A stretch of DNA of 64,000 nucleotides, taken from assembly GCA_025062095.1 (NCBI GenBank), contig JANXAZ010000005.1, forward strand, positions 50,677 through 114,676. The letters are read 5' to 3'. Origin of the DNA: Geminicoccaceae bacterium (GTDB lineage Bacteria > Pseudomonadota > Alphaproteobacteria > Geminicoccales > Geminicoccaceae). Below the pieces are notes generated by a model. It was not told the DNA's origin. It saw only the letters and a program-made list of their open reading frames with translations, and ran no database searches. Below are positions 10,508 to 18,793 of the stretch, in pieces. The position numbers were made by a program, and so were the translations under genes. Within the stretch, counting starts at the first letter, position 1, and every line of letters begins with the position of its first letter.

Positions 10508-11830
10508 TCAGGCGGGGACGACGTTGTTTCGGCGCGGCAGGCGGTCGCGCGTATCGACGACCAGCGGTGCTCGCTCGGCGACGAGCTCCCAGTCGATCGC
10601 ATCGTGATCGGTGACCACGAGCGCCGCATCGAAGGCGGCGAGGGTCGGCGCATCGAGGGGCAGCGATCGCCGCCCGGCGAGAGCCCGGTGCTCGCGGGTC
10701 GGAGGGATCGCCGCGACGAGGGGATCGTGGTAGGCGACTTCGGCGCCGCGCGCTTCGAGGAGTTCCCAAATCGCGAAAGCCGGGCTCTCGCGCACGTCGT
10801 CGACGTTCTTCTTGTAGGCCACGCCCAGGAGGAGCACGCGCGCCCGAGACAGGCCTTTGCCGTAGCGGCGGTCGACCGCTTCCGCGAGCCGCTCCACCAC
10901 CCAGCGCGGCATAGCGCGGTTGATCTCGCCGGCGAGCTCGATGAAACGAGTGCGCACCCCGACTTCGTGGGCCTTCCAGGTGAGATAGAAGGGATCGATG
11001 GGGATGCAGTGGCCGCCGAGCCCGGGACCCGGACGGAAGGGCATGAAGCCGAAAGGCTTGGTGGCCGCGGCATCGATCACGCGGTGGACGTCGATACCCA
11101 TCGCCGTGAAGACGATCTTGAGCTCGTTGACGAGGGCGATGTTGACGGCGCGGAAGATGTTTTCGGTGAGCTTGGCGGCCTCGGCGATCTCGCAGGATTC
11201 GACGGGCACCACGCGTTCGACGAAACGACCGTAGAGCGCGACCGCGAGATCGCGCGCCGTTTCGCCGTCGCCGCCGACGAGCTTCGGGATGCGGGCGGTG
11301 GTGAAACGAGGATTGCCCGGATCTTCGCGCTCGGGACTGTAGGCGAGGAAAAAATCGACCCCCGAGCGGAGCCCGGTGGCTTCGAGGATCGGTTTGACGA
11401 CTTCGCGCGTGGTCCCGGGCCAGGTGGTCGATTCGAGCACGACGAGCTGGCCCGCTCGCAGCGTGCGGGCGATCTGCCGCGAGGTCGCCTCGACGAAAGA
11501 GAGGTCGGGTTCGCGATGAGGTCCGAGGGGGGTGGGTACGCAGATCGCGATCGCGTCCATCTCGCGCAGCCGCGCGAAATCGGCGGTCGCGGCGAAACCT
11601 CCGCTCGCCCGGGCGGCGGCGATGGCCTCGCGGTCGATGTGCGCCAGAGGCGAGCGGCCCCGGTTGAGCCCCTCGACTTTGGGTTCGTCGATGTCGAAGC
11701 CGAGGACCTCGAGGCCGGAACGCGCGGCCGCGAGTGCGAGCGGCAAGCCCACGTAGCCGAGCCCGACGACCCCCAGTCGAGCGCGCCCCGAACGAATCTT
11801 CTCGGCCAGTCGATCGGCGAAGCGATCCAT
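10508..11830 (-). CDS. nucleotide sugar dehydrogenase (UDP-N-acetyl-hexosamine 6-dehydrogenase type)
   Basis: The 440-residue product belongs to the UDP-glucose/GDP-mannose dehydrogenase family. It oxidises C6 of a UDP-sugar to the uronate with two NAD. The dinucleotide motif [10 protein letters not shown] is near residue 23, the ESTTWPGTT segment follows, and the catalytic cysteine is in [12 protein letters not shown]. It most resembles the WbpA/TviB/WecC branch (UDP-GlcNAc or UDP-ManNAc dehydrogenase), as shown by the VTDHDAIDW region near the C-terminus. The ATG at 11830 was chosen over an upstream in-frame codon. It is the first gene of a unit with uxs and galE, divergent from urtA. Confidence 0.85.
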   Translation of the reverse strand: MDRFADRLAEKIRSGRARLGVVGLGYVGLPLALAAARSGLEVLGFDIDEPKVEGLNRGRSPLAHIDREAIAAARASGGFAATADFARLREMDAIAICVPTPLGPHREPDLSFVEATSRQIARTLRAGQLVVLESTTWPGTTREVVKPILEATGLRSGVDFFLAYSPEREDPGNPRFTTARIPKLVGGDGETARDLAVALYGRFVERVVPVESCEIAEAAKLTENIFRAVNIALVNELKIVFTAMGIDVHRVIDAAATKPFGFMPFRPGPGLGGHCIPIDPFYLTWKAHEVGVRTRFIELAGEINRAMPRWVVERLAEAVDRRYGKGLSRARVLLLGVAYKKNVDDVRESPAFAIWELLEARGAEVAYHDPLVAAIPPTREHRALAGRRSLPLDAPTLAAFDAALVVTDHDAIDWELVAERAPLVVDTRDRLPRRNNVVPA

Positions 11831-11877
11831 GACTTTTCCCTGTCCGAGCGCGCTCGTCCGGTCAAGATCGACCTTTT

Positions 11878-11892
11878 GCTCAAAATCTGTGC
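11878..11892 (+). promoter_or_regulatory. possible NtrC-like binding site
   Basis: The 15-base element GCTCAAAATCTGTGC matches 10 of 15 positions of the NtrC-style palindrome GCACC-N5-GGTGC. It lies about 95 bases upstream of the sigma-54 element of the urea transporter operon, the usual enhancer distance. The arms have one mismatch between them, so this is a weak call made mainly from context. Confidence 0.25.
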
Positions 11893-11975
11893 ACGCCCGC
11901 AAGCGGTACCGCTGTTTTGTTCAATTCGTGGGCGCGGAACCGGGCTCTCGCGGTGGGTCGAGCTTTGGGATCGCC

Positions 11976-11991
11976 TGGCACGTGGCTTGCT
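11976..11991 (+). promoter_or_regulatory. sigma-54 (RpoN) promoter of urtABCDE
   Basis: The stretch TGGCACGTGGCTTGCT matches the RpoN consensus TGGCAC-N5-TTGCW exactly. The conserved GG is at 11977-11978 and the GC at 11989-11990, the required 12-base offset. It lies 52 bases upstream of the urtA start, on the same strand and in a non-coding gap. Urea uptake under nitrogen limitation is a known NtrC/sigma-54 target, so sequence and context agree. Confidence 0.88.
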
Positions 11992-12043
11992 ACGAACGAG
12001 CGCGGTTGCTGCAGCGCAGCGTCGATCCTGGAGGCATCGAAAG

Positions 12044-13330
12044 ATGAGCCCGCTCACCCTTTCCCGCCGTTGGCTCTTGGCCGGAGCCGCGGCTCTCGCG
12101 CTCGCGAGCGGTACGGCGTCGGCGGCGGACACGATCAAAGTCGGAATCCTCCACTCGCTCTCCGGTACGATGGCGATCAGCGAGACGACCCTCAAAGACG
12201 TCATGCTGATGCTCATCGAAGAACAGAACAAGAAGGGCGGTCTTCTCGGTAAGAAACTCGAGCCGGTCGTCGTCGATCCGGCTTCGAACTGGCCTCTGTT
12301 CGCGGAGAAAGCGCGCGAGCTGCTCACCAAGCACAAGGTCGCGGCCGTATTCGGTTGCTGGACGTCGGTCAGCCGCAAGTCGGTGCTCCCGGTTTTCGAA
12401 GAGCTCAACGGTATTCTGTTCTACCCCGTCCAGTACGAAGGCGAGGAGTCGAGCCGCAACGTGTTCTACACGGGCGCCGCACCGAACCAGCAGGCGATTC
12501 CGGCCGTCGATTATCTCATGCAGCAAGAGAAGGTGGAACGCTGGGTGCTCGCCGGTACGGATTACGTCTACCCCCGCACGACCAACAAAATCCTGGAGGC
12601 CTATCTCAAGTCCAAGGGCGTGAAGTCTGAGGACATCATGATCAATTATACGCCTTTCGGCCACAGCGATTGGCAAACGATCGTGGCCGAGATCAAAAAG
12701 TTCGGAATGGCCGGCAAAAAGACCGCGGTCGTTTCGACCATCAACGGCGATGCCAACGTGCCGTTCTACAAGGAGCTCGCCGCGCAGGGGATCAAGGCCA
12801 CCGACATCCCGGTGATCGCCTTCTCGGTCGGCGAGGAGGAGCTCGCCGGCCTCGACAAGGGGCCGCTCGTGGGGCACCTCGCGGCGTGGAACTACTTCAT
12901 GAGCGTGGACACGCCCGAAAACAAAGAGTTCATCGAGAAATGGCACGCCTTCATCAAGGACAAGAAACGCGTCACCAACGATCCCATGGAAGCCCACTAC
13001 ATCGGCTTCAACATGTGGGTCAAAGCCGTCGAGAAGGCGGGGACCACGGACCCCGACGCGGTGATCGATGCGATGATCGGCGTGGTCGTTCCCAATCTCA
13101 CGGGCGGCTACGCGGCGATGATGCCCAATCATCACATCACCAAACCGGTCCTCATCGGCGAGATCCAGGCGGACGGCCAGTTCAACGTCGTCTGGCAGAC
13201 GCCGGGTACGGTCGTCGGCGACGAATGGTCCGATTACCTCGAAGGTTCGAAGGATCTCATCGCCGATTGGCGGCCGCCGATGCGGTGCGGGAACTTCAAC
13301 GTCAAGACCGGCAAGTGCGGCGGTAGCTGA
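12044..13330 (+). CDS. urtA: urea ABC transporter, periplasmic substrate-binding protein
   Basis: The 428-residue product is the periplasmic receptor of the high-affinity urea ABC importer. It has a Tat-like signal (SRRWLLAG then a hydrophobic stretch ending at ASA, about residue 27). The mature protein is a type I periplasmic binding fold starting with KVGILHSLSGTMAISE, which is diagnostic of the UrtA/AmiC/FmdD group. FYPVQYEGEESSRNVFYTG is another UrtA-type segment. The ATG at 12044 has a perfect GGAGG at 12030-12034. It heads urtABCDE behind the sigma-54 promoter and is followed by a strong intercistronic hairpin. Confidence 0.95.
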   Translation: MSPLTLSRRWLLAGAAALALASGTASAADTIKVGILHSLSGTMAISETTLKDVMLMLIEEQNKKGGLLGKKLEPVVVDPASNWPLFAEKARELLTKHKVAAVFGCWTSVSRKSVLPVFEELNGILFYPVQYEGEESSRNVFYTGAAPNQQAIPAVDYLMQQEKVERWVLAGTDYVYPRTTNKILEAYLKSKGVKSEDIMINYTPFGHSDWQTIVAEIKKFGMAGKKTAVVSTINGDANVPFYKELAAQGIKATDIPVIAFSVGEEELAGLDKGPLVGHLAAWNYFMSVDTPENKEFIEKWHAFIKDKKRVTNDPMEAHYIGFNMWVKAVEKAGTTDPDAVIDAMIGVVVPNLTGGYAAMMPNHHITKPVLIGEIQADGQFNVVWQTPGTVVGDEWSDYLEGSKDLIADWRPPMRCGNFNVKTGKCGGS

Positions 13331-13341
13331 GCCGGGCGGGA

Positions 13342-13370
13342 GGGCGGCGAGCCCGGCCGGTTCGCCGCCC
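13342..13370 (+). other. intercistronic stem-loop between urtA and urtB
   Basis: A perfect 9-base stem (GGGCGGCGA at 13342-13350, TCGCCGCCC at 13362-13370) closes an 11-base loop 11 bases after the urtA stop. A second GGGCCC/GGGCCC stem follows at about 13380-13398. No T-run follows, so it is not a classical terminator. By analogy with other binding-protein operons it may protect urtA mRNA and lower expression of the permease genes; that role is inference. Confidence 0.6.
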
Positions 13371-13431
13371 GCCGACCGCGGGCCCCGCCTCCGGGCCCCT
13401 CGATGCCGCCAATGTCGAAGGGATCGGCCTC

Positions 13432-15039
13432 ATGCGCCGTTGGGTTCTGCTTCTGGCCCTGGTCTTTTGCGTCGCGACACCCGCGCGGGCGGGGGACGAG
13501 ATCGCGGCGGGCGAGGCGTTGCGCGTCGTCGCCACCGGGAACCTCGAGTCCATGGAACCGGCGATCGGAACGATCGCGCGCAGCGGCGTCGCTTGGGCGG
13601 AGCCGGTCCTGCGCGCGCTGCTCGAAGGGCGGCTGTTGGTCCGGCCGAACGATCGCGCGGTGTTCCTGCGCACCGCCGAAGGCGATCTTCTCGAGGCGAC
13701 GAGCGGCCGAGCGGCGGAGGTCGAGGCGAGGTCCCTGCGGCCGATACGGATCAACAACCGGCTGCGCCGCGTGCTCGAAGGAGCGCTCGGCGCGCTCACC
13801 CTCGCGCACCCCGATCCCGCCGTTCGCCTCGCAGCGGCGGAAAAGCTGTTCGCCCGCCCGGATCCCTCGGCGCTCGAGCCGCTCGAGCGGTCGCTCGCGG
13901 GGGAGACCGAGAGGCGGGTGCGCGAGGCGTTCGCGCGCGCGCGTGCGGCGATCCTCCTCGAGCACGGGGATCCCCCGGCGCGCGCCCGGGCGGCCGAGAT
14001 CCTCGCGGACGACCCCTCGCCTGCCGTCCTCGGCAAGCTGCGGGCCGCGCGCCGCGCCCTTCCCGCGGAGGTCGATCCGGCGGTGCTCGCCGCCCTCGAC
14101 GCCGCGATCGCCCGCGTGGAGGGACGCCTGCGCCTGCTCGAACTCGTCCAGACTCTCTTCCAGGGAGCGAGCCTGGGCTCGGTGTTGCTCCTGGCGGCGA
14201 TCGGCCTCGCCGTGACCTTCGGGGTCATGGGGGTGATCAACATGGCCCACGGCGAAATGGTCATGATCGGCGCCTACGCCACCTGGGCGGTGCAGCAGGC
14301 GTTCAAGAGTTTCGCGCCCGGTGCGCTCGATTGGTCTTTGGTCGTGGCCCTTCCCGCCGCCTTCCTGGCCGCCGGTGCGGTGGGGCTCGCGATCGAGCGC
14401 GGGGTGATCTCTCGGCTCTACGGACGTCCGCTCGAGACCCTTCTCGCGACCTTCGGTATCTCGCTCGTCTTGCAGCAGGCCGTGCGGCTGGGGATCGGGG
14501 CTACGAACCGCGAGGTCGGGACACCGTCGTGGATGAGCGGGGCTTGGGAACCCGTGCCGGGGCTCGTGCTCACCGCGAACCGCATCGTCATCGTCCTCTT
14601 CGCGGTCGGCGTGTTCCTTCTTCTCCTCGGGCTCGTCCACGCCACGCGCTTGGGGCTCGAGATCCGGGCGGTGACCCAGAACCGCAAGATGGCGGAGACG
14701 ATGGGGATCCGCACGCCGCGCGTGGACGCGCTCACCTTCGCGCTCGGCTCCGGGATCGCCGGTATCGGCGGGGTGGCGCTCTCGCAGATCGACAACGTGA
14801 GCCCCAATCTCGGGCAGGCCTATATCGTCGACAGTTTCATCGTCGTCGTCTTCGGGGGCGTCGGGAATCTCTGGGGCACGTTTTTGGGCGCCATGATCCT
14901 CGGGATCGTCAACAAGGTCCTGGAGCCCCTGGCGGGTGCGGTGCTCGGCAAGATCCTGGTGCTGCTCGCCCTCATCCTCTTCATCCAGCGCCGACCGCAG
15001 GGGCTGTTCGCCCTGCGCGGCCGTGCGGCGGAGGCCTGA
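13432..15039 (+). CDS. urtB: urea ABC transporter, permease subunit UrtB
   Basis: The 535-residue product is one of the two membrane subunits of the urea importer. It has a signal peptide (residues 1-20), then about 220 residues of alpha-helical, Ala/Leu/Arg-rich sequence with HEAT-like repeats (for example HPDPAVRLAAAEKLF), then a LivH-type permease of eight or more membrane segments. The permease includes GVMGVINMAHGEMVMIGAY and GGVGNLWGTFLGA. The long N-terminal part is normal for many UrtB proteins and absent from amino-acid LivH. The ATG at 13432 follows an AAGGGA site. The stop lies one base before the urtC start. Confidence 0.94.
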   Translation: MRRWVLLLALVFCVATPARAGDEIAAGEALRVVATGNLESMEPAIGTIARSGVAWAEPVLRALLEGRLLVRPNDRAVFLRTAEGDLLEATSGRAAEVEARSLRPIRINNRLRRVLEGALGALTLAHPDPAVRLAAAEKLFARPDPSALEPLERSLAGETERRVREAFARARAAILLEHGDPPARARAAEILADDPSPAVLGKLRAARRALPAEVDPAVLAALDAAIARVEGRLRLLELVQTLFQGASLGSVLLLAAIGLAVTFGVMGVINMAHGEMVMIGAYATWAVQQAFKSFAPGALDWSLVVALPAAFLAAGAVGLAIERGVISRLYGRPLETLLATFGISLVLQQAVRLGIGATNREVGTPSWMSGAWEPVPGLVLTANRIVIVLFAVGVFLLLLGLVHATRLGLEIRAVTQNRKMAETMGIRTPRVDALTFALGSGIAGIGGVALSQIDNVSPNLGQAYIVDSFIVVVFGGVGNLWGTFLGAMILGIVNKVLEPLAGAVLGKILVLLALILFIQRRPQGLFALRGRAAEA

Positions 15040-15040
15040 A

Positions 15041-16186
15041 ATGACGGCGAGCCCGCGCGGCCCCTCGCGCCCGGCCCTGCTCCTCTTCGCGGTGGGGGTG
15101 GCGATCCTGCTCGTGCCGATCTGCAACCGGCTCGTCCCCGAAGATTCGGCCTTCCACCTCGAAGACCGGTTCGTTCCTCTGTTCGGGAAATATCTCGCCT
15201 ACGCCGTGCTCGCCGTTTCCCTCGACCTCGTCTGGGGACGGGCTGGCATTCTCTCGCTCGGACACGGTGCTTTCTTCGCGCTGGGCGGTTACGCGATGGG
15301 CATGTACCTCATGCGCCAGATCGGCCCGCGCGGCGTCTACGCCCATCCGATCCTGCCCGATTTCATGGTCTTTTTGAATTGGCAGGAACTTCCCTGGTAT
15401 TGGTACGGTTTCGATCGATTCTGGTTCGCGATGTTCATGGTCGTCGTCGTACCCGGCACGCTCGCCTTTCTGTTCGGTTGGCTGGCGTTCCGCTCGCGGG
15501 TGAGCGGTGTCTATCTCTCGATCATCACGCAGGCGCTGACCTTCGCGCTCATGCTCGCCTTCTTCCGGAACGAAATGGGCTTCGGCGGCAACAACGGTCT
15601 CACCGACTTCAAGGACATCCTCGGATTTCCCATCGCCTCGCCCGATACGCGACTCGCGCTCTATCTCGCGACGGGTGCGCTCTTGTTGCTCGCGCTCGCG
15701 GTGGCGATCCAGCTCCGCCGCGCACCGCTCGGGCGGTTGTTGGTCGCCATTCGCGACGGTGAAGCGCGGGCGCGCTTCCTCGGCCACGACACGCTGCGCG
15801 CCAAGCTCTTCGTCTGGACGCTCTCGGCCGTGCTCGCGGGGCTCGCGGGTGCCCTCTACGTACCGCAGGTGGGGATCATCAATCCTTCCGAATTCAGCCC
15901 GGCGGCGTCGATCGAGATCGCCATCTGGGTCGCGGTCGGCGGCCGCGACACGGTCTTGGGACCGGTTTTGGGAGCGCTTCTCGTCAACGGCATGAAGACC
16001 TGGCTCACCGGTACACTGCCCGAGCTGTGGCTGTTCGTGCTCGGCGGGCTGTTCGTCCTCGTGACGCTCGCCTTCCCGGGCGGGCTCGCGGGGATCGCCG
16101 GCACCTTCGCGCACCGCATCGGCAGGACGCCGAGGCCGGGGACGGCCGGCCTGGCGCCTTCGCCGGCGGAGGTGGCCCGTGGCTGA
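15041..16186 (+). CDS. urtC: urea ABC transporter, permease subunit UrtC
   Basis: The 381-residue LivM-type permease is the second membrane subunit of the urea importer. It has about ten hydrophobic segments and the conserved SLDLVWGRAGILSLGHGAFF region. It also has GGNNGLTDF, typical of UrtC, and the cytoplasmic EAA-like loop around IRDGEARARFLGHD. The ATG at 15041 is one base after the urtB stop; the 3' end overlaps urtD by 8 bases. The frame is open further upstream inside urtB, but only as a shadow. Confidence 0.95.
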   Translation: MTASPRGPSRPALLLFAVGVAILLVPICNRLVPEDSAFHLEDRFVPLFGKYLAYAVLAVSLDLVWGRAGILSLGHGAFFALGGYAMGMYLMRQIGPRGVYAHPILPDFMVFLNWQELPWYWYGFDRFWFAMFMVVVVPGTLAFLFGWLAFRSRVSGVYLSIITQALTFALMLAFFRNEMGFGGNNGLTDFKDILGFPIASPDTRLALYLATGALLLLALAVAIQLRRAPLGRLLVAIRDGEARARFLGHDTLRAKLFVWTLSAVLAGLAGALYVPQVGIINPSEFSPAASIEIAIWVAVGGRDTVLGPVLGALLVNGMKTWLTGTLPELWLFVLGGLFVLVTLAFPGGLAGIAGTFAHRIGRTPRPGTAGLAPSPAEVARG

Positions 16187-16958
16187 GCACGCGCCCGCGG
16201 CCGGTCGCCTCCTCGACCCCCACATCCTCCTCTATCTCGACGGGGTCACGGTGAGCTTCGACGGCTTCAAGGCCCTCGATTCGCTCTCGCTCGTCCTCGA
16301 AGAAGGCGAGCTGCGCACGGTCATCGGGCCCAACGGCGCCGGCAAGACCACGATGATGGACGTGATCACCGGCAAGACGCGGCCGGATGCCGGCGTGGTG
16401 CTCTTCAAGGGCGGGGTGGATCTTTTGCGATTGGACGAGACCGGCATCGCGCGGCTCGGCATCGGGCGGAAGTTCCAGAGACCCGCCGTGTTCGACCGGC
16501 TCACCGTGCAGGAGAACCTCGAACTCGCCACCCAAGGCGGCTGGAGCGTGCGCCGGTTGATCGCCGGCCGGCTCGATGCGCAGTCCGCGGAGCGGATCGA
16601 ACACACGCTCGAGACCATCGGTCTCGCCGAGCTGCGCCACGAAGAGGCCGGACGGCTCGCCCACGGACAGCGCCAGTGGCTCGAGATCGGGATGTTGCTC
16701 GTGCAGCAGCCTCGGCTCGTGCTCCTGGACGAGCCGGTGGCCGGAATGAGCGACGCCGAGACCGCCAAGACGGCGGAGTTGATCCTGCGCCTCAAGGGCC
16801 GACACACGATCCTCGTGGTCGAGCACGACATGCACTTCGTGCGCACGCTCGGCGCCAAGGTGACCGTGCTCCACGAGGGCAAGGTGCTCGCCGAGGGTCC
16901 GGTCGAGGCGATCCAGTCGGATCCCGCCGTGGTCGAAGTCTATCTCGGGCGGTCCTAG
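16179..16958 (+). CDS. urtD: urea ABC transporter, ATP-binding subunit UrtD
   Basis: This 259-residue ATPase, with UrtE, powers urea import from the cytoplasmic face. It has Walker A GPNGAGKTT near residue 50, the Q-loop region GRKFQRPAVF, a modified signature AHGQRQWLEIGMLL, Walker B LVLLDEPVAGM and the H-loop VEHDMHFV. UrtD proteins characteristically carry HGQ..WLEIGM rather than LSGGQ. The GTG at 16179 overlaps the end of urtC. The stop precedes urtE by three bases. Confidence 0.95.
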   Translation: MAEHAPAAGRLLDPHILLYLDGVTVSFDGFKALDSLSLVLEEGELRTVIGPNGAGKTTMMDVITGKTRPDAGVVLFKGGVDLLRLDETGIARLGIGRKFQRPAVFDRLTVQENLELATQGGWSVRRLIAGRLDAQSAERIEHTLETIGLAELRHEEAGRLAHGQRQWLEIGMLLVQQPRLVLLDEPVAGMSDAETAKTAELILRLKGRHTILVVEHDMHFVRTLGAKVTVLHEGKVLAEGPVEAIQSDPAVVEVYLGRS

Positions 16959-16961
16959 GCC

Positions 16962-17663
16962 ATGCTCGACGTGCGCGACGTGCACCTGCACTACGGCGCC
17001 TCGCACGCCTTGCGCGGTGTTTCGCTGACGGTCGAGCGCGGTGCGATCACCTGTCTGCTCGGCCGCAACGGTGTCGGCAAGACGACGCTTTTGAAAGCCA
17101 TCCTCGGTCTGGAGCCGACGAGCGGCGGGACGATCCGGCTCGAGGGGCGTGCTCTCGACGGTCTTCCGGCGTGGAAGAGGGCGCGGCTCGGGCTCGCGGC
17201 GGTCCCCCAGGGACGGGAGATCTTCCCCCGTTTGACGGTCGAAGAAAATCTCCTCACCGGCCATGCGGCGCTGCGCGGTCGGGGGCAAGAGCCGTTGCCG
17301 CTCGAAGAGATCTACGCGCGCTTTCCGATCCTCCGCTCCATGGCGCGCCGGCGCGGGGGGGATCTCTCGGGCGGACAACAACAGCAGCTCGCGATCGGCC
17401 GTGCGCTCGTCACGCGTCCCAAGGTTCTGCTCCTCGACGAACCGACCGAGGGGATCCAGCCCAACATCGTCGCCGAAATCGGCCGCGTCATCGAAGAGCT
17501 CGCGCGCGAGGGGTCGATGGCGATCTTGCTCGTCGAGCAATATCTCGACTTCGCGCTCGAACTCGCCGATCGGATCTTGATCATGGACCGTGGCCGGATC
17601 GTCCTCGAAGGCGACCGCGCCACCCTCGATCTCGACGCCGCGCGCCGCTTTCTCACCGTGTGA
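16962..17663 (+). CDS. urtE: urea ABC transporter, ATP-binding subunit UrtE
   Basis: This 233-residue LivF-type ATPase is the second nucleotide-binding subunit of the urea importer. It shows Walker A GRNGVGKTT near residue 37, VPQGREIFPRLTVEENL, a full signature LSGGQQQQLAIGRAL, Walker B LLLDEPTEGIQPN and the VEQYLDFA H-loop region. It is the last gene of the operon. It is convergent with the malyl-CoA lyase gene across 146 bases in which no T-run terminator was found. No urease genes are in the window. Confidence 0.95.
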   Translation: MLDVRDVHLHYGASHALRGVSLTVERGAITCLLGRNGVGKTTLLKAILGLEPTSGGTIRLEGRALDGLPAWKRARLGLAAVPQGREIFPRLTVEENLLTGHAALRGRGQEPLPLEEIYARFPILRSMARRRGGDLSGGQQQQLAIGRALVTRPKVLLLDEPTEGIQPNIVAEIGRVIEELAREGSMAILLVEQYLDFALELADRILIMDRGRIVLEGDRATLDLDAARRFLTV

Positions 17664-17809
17664 TCGCCCCGCCTTCGGAGCGGATGCGATCCCGACGAGG
17701 GCTCGTCCTCGACCCCGCTCGAGAAGACGGCGATCCGTGCGCGGCAGGGGGACGGGTCCGCGGCCGTACCGCTCTCCTTCCGGGCGCGAGCGGACTCTCG
17801 GGCCTCGGC

Positions 17810-18793
17810 TCAGCCGCCTCGGGCGGCGATGTGCTCGGCGAGCGCGACGATCGCTCGCGCCTGGCGGATCGAGGCGATGTCGATCAACTTGCCGTCGAGC
17901 TGGACGGCGCCTTTGCCCGCGCGTTCCGCCTCGGCCATGGCGGCGAGGATCCGGCGCGCCTTTTCGACCTCGGCCGCGGGCGGGGTGAACACCTCGTTGG
18001 CGAGCGCGATCTGGCTCGGATGGATGGCCCATTTGCCTTCGCACCCCAGGGCGGCCGCCCGGCGCGCCTGGGCGGCGAACCCTTCCGGGTCCTTGAAGTC
18101 GCCGAAAGGACCGTCGACCGGCCTGAGCCCGTGCGCTCGCGCCGCCACCACCAATCGAGCGAGCGCATAGTGCCACATGTCGCCCCAGTGCAGCTGTCGA
18201 CGTCCTTCCGGATCGGGATCGGTCAAGACGACGTAATCGCGGTTCGCGCCGCCGATGTTGGTCGTCCGAGCACGCGTGCTCGCCGCGTAGTCCGCCACGC
18301 CGAAATGCAGCGATTCGTTGCGCTGCGAGGCTCCGGCGATGGTCTCCACGTTCATCATCCCGAGGGCGGTCTCGACGATGAGCTCGAAACCCAGACGTTT
18401 TCTACGACCCTTGGCCTGCTCGATTTGCGTGACGAGCACGTCGACCGCGTAGACGTCGGCGGCCGTGCCGACCTTGGGAATCATGATCAGGTCGAGCCGG
18501 TCGCCCGTCTGCTCGAGGACGTCGACGAGGTCGCGATACATCCAAGGCGTATCCAGCCCGTTGATCCGCACCGAGAGAGTTTTGTCGCCCCAGTCGATGT
18601 CGTTGATCGCGGCGATCACGTTCTTGCGTGCTTCTTCTTTTTTGTCGGGCGCGACCGAGTCCTCGAGGTCGAGGAACACGATATCGGCGGCGCTCTTCGC
18701 CGCCTTCTCGAAGAAATGCGGAGACGAACCGGGAACGGCGAGCTCGGAGCGGTTGAGGCGCGGGGTGCGAACCGGGACTTGGGCGAAGCTCAC
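17810..18793 (-). CDS. mcl: L-malyl-CoA/beta-methylmalyl-CoA lyase
   Basis: This 327-residue CitE/HpcH-type aldolase cleaves malyl-CoA to acetyl-CoA plus glyoxylate and beta-methylmalyl-CoA to propionyl-CoA plus glyoxylate. It closely follows the alphaproteobacterial Mcl1 pattern: AADIVFLDLEDSVAPDKK, LSVRINGLDTPW.YRD, RLDLIMIPKVG..ADVYAVD, PVDGPFGDFKD and GKWAIHPSQIALANEVF. These carry the Mg-binding Glu/Asp. It starts with GTG overlapping the xerD stop (GTGA). It points to the ethylmalonyl-CoA pathway or a related glyoxylate route, but no other pathway gene is present. CitE-like lyases with other acyl-CoA substrates are the alternative. Confidence 0.88.
   Translation of the reverse strand: MSFAQVPVRTPRLNRSELAVPGSSPHFFEKAAKSAADIVFLDLEDSVAPDKKEEARKNVIAAINDIDWGDKTLSVRINGLDTPWMYRDLVDVLEQTGDRLDLIMIPKVGTAADVYAVDVLVTQIEQAKGRRKRLGFELIVETALGMMNVETIAGASQRNESLHFGVADYAASTRARTTNIGGANRDYVVLTDPDPEGRRQLHWGDMWHYALARLVVAARAHGLRPVDGPFGDFKDPEGFAAQARRAAALGCEGKWAIHPSQIALANEVFTPPAAEVEKARRILAAMAEAERAGKGAVQLDGKLIDIASIRQARAIVALAEHIAARGG

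Noticed and set aside
17664..17809. Search for a bidirectional terminator between urtE and the malyl-CoA lyase gene
   Set aside because: Only short GC stems without a T-run were found.
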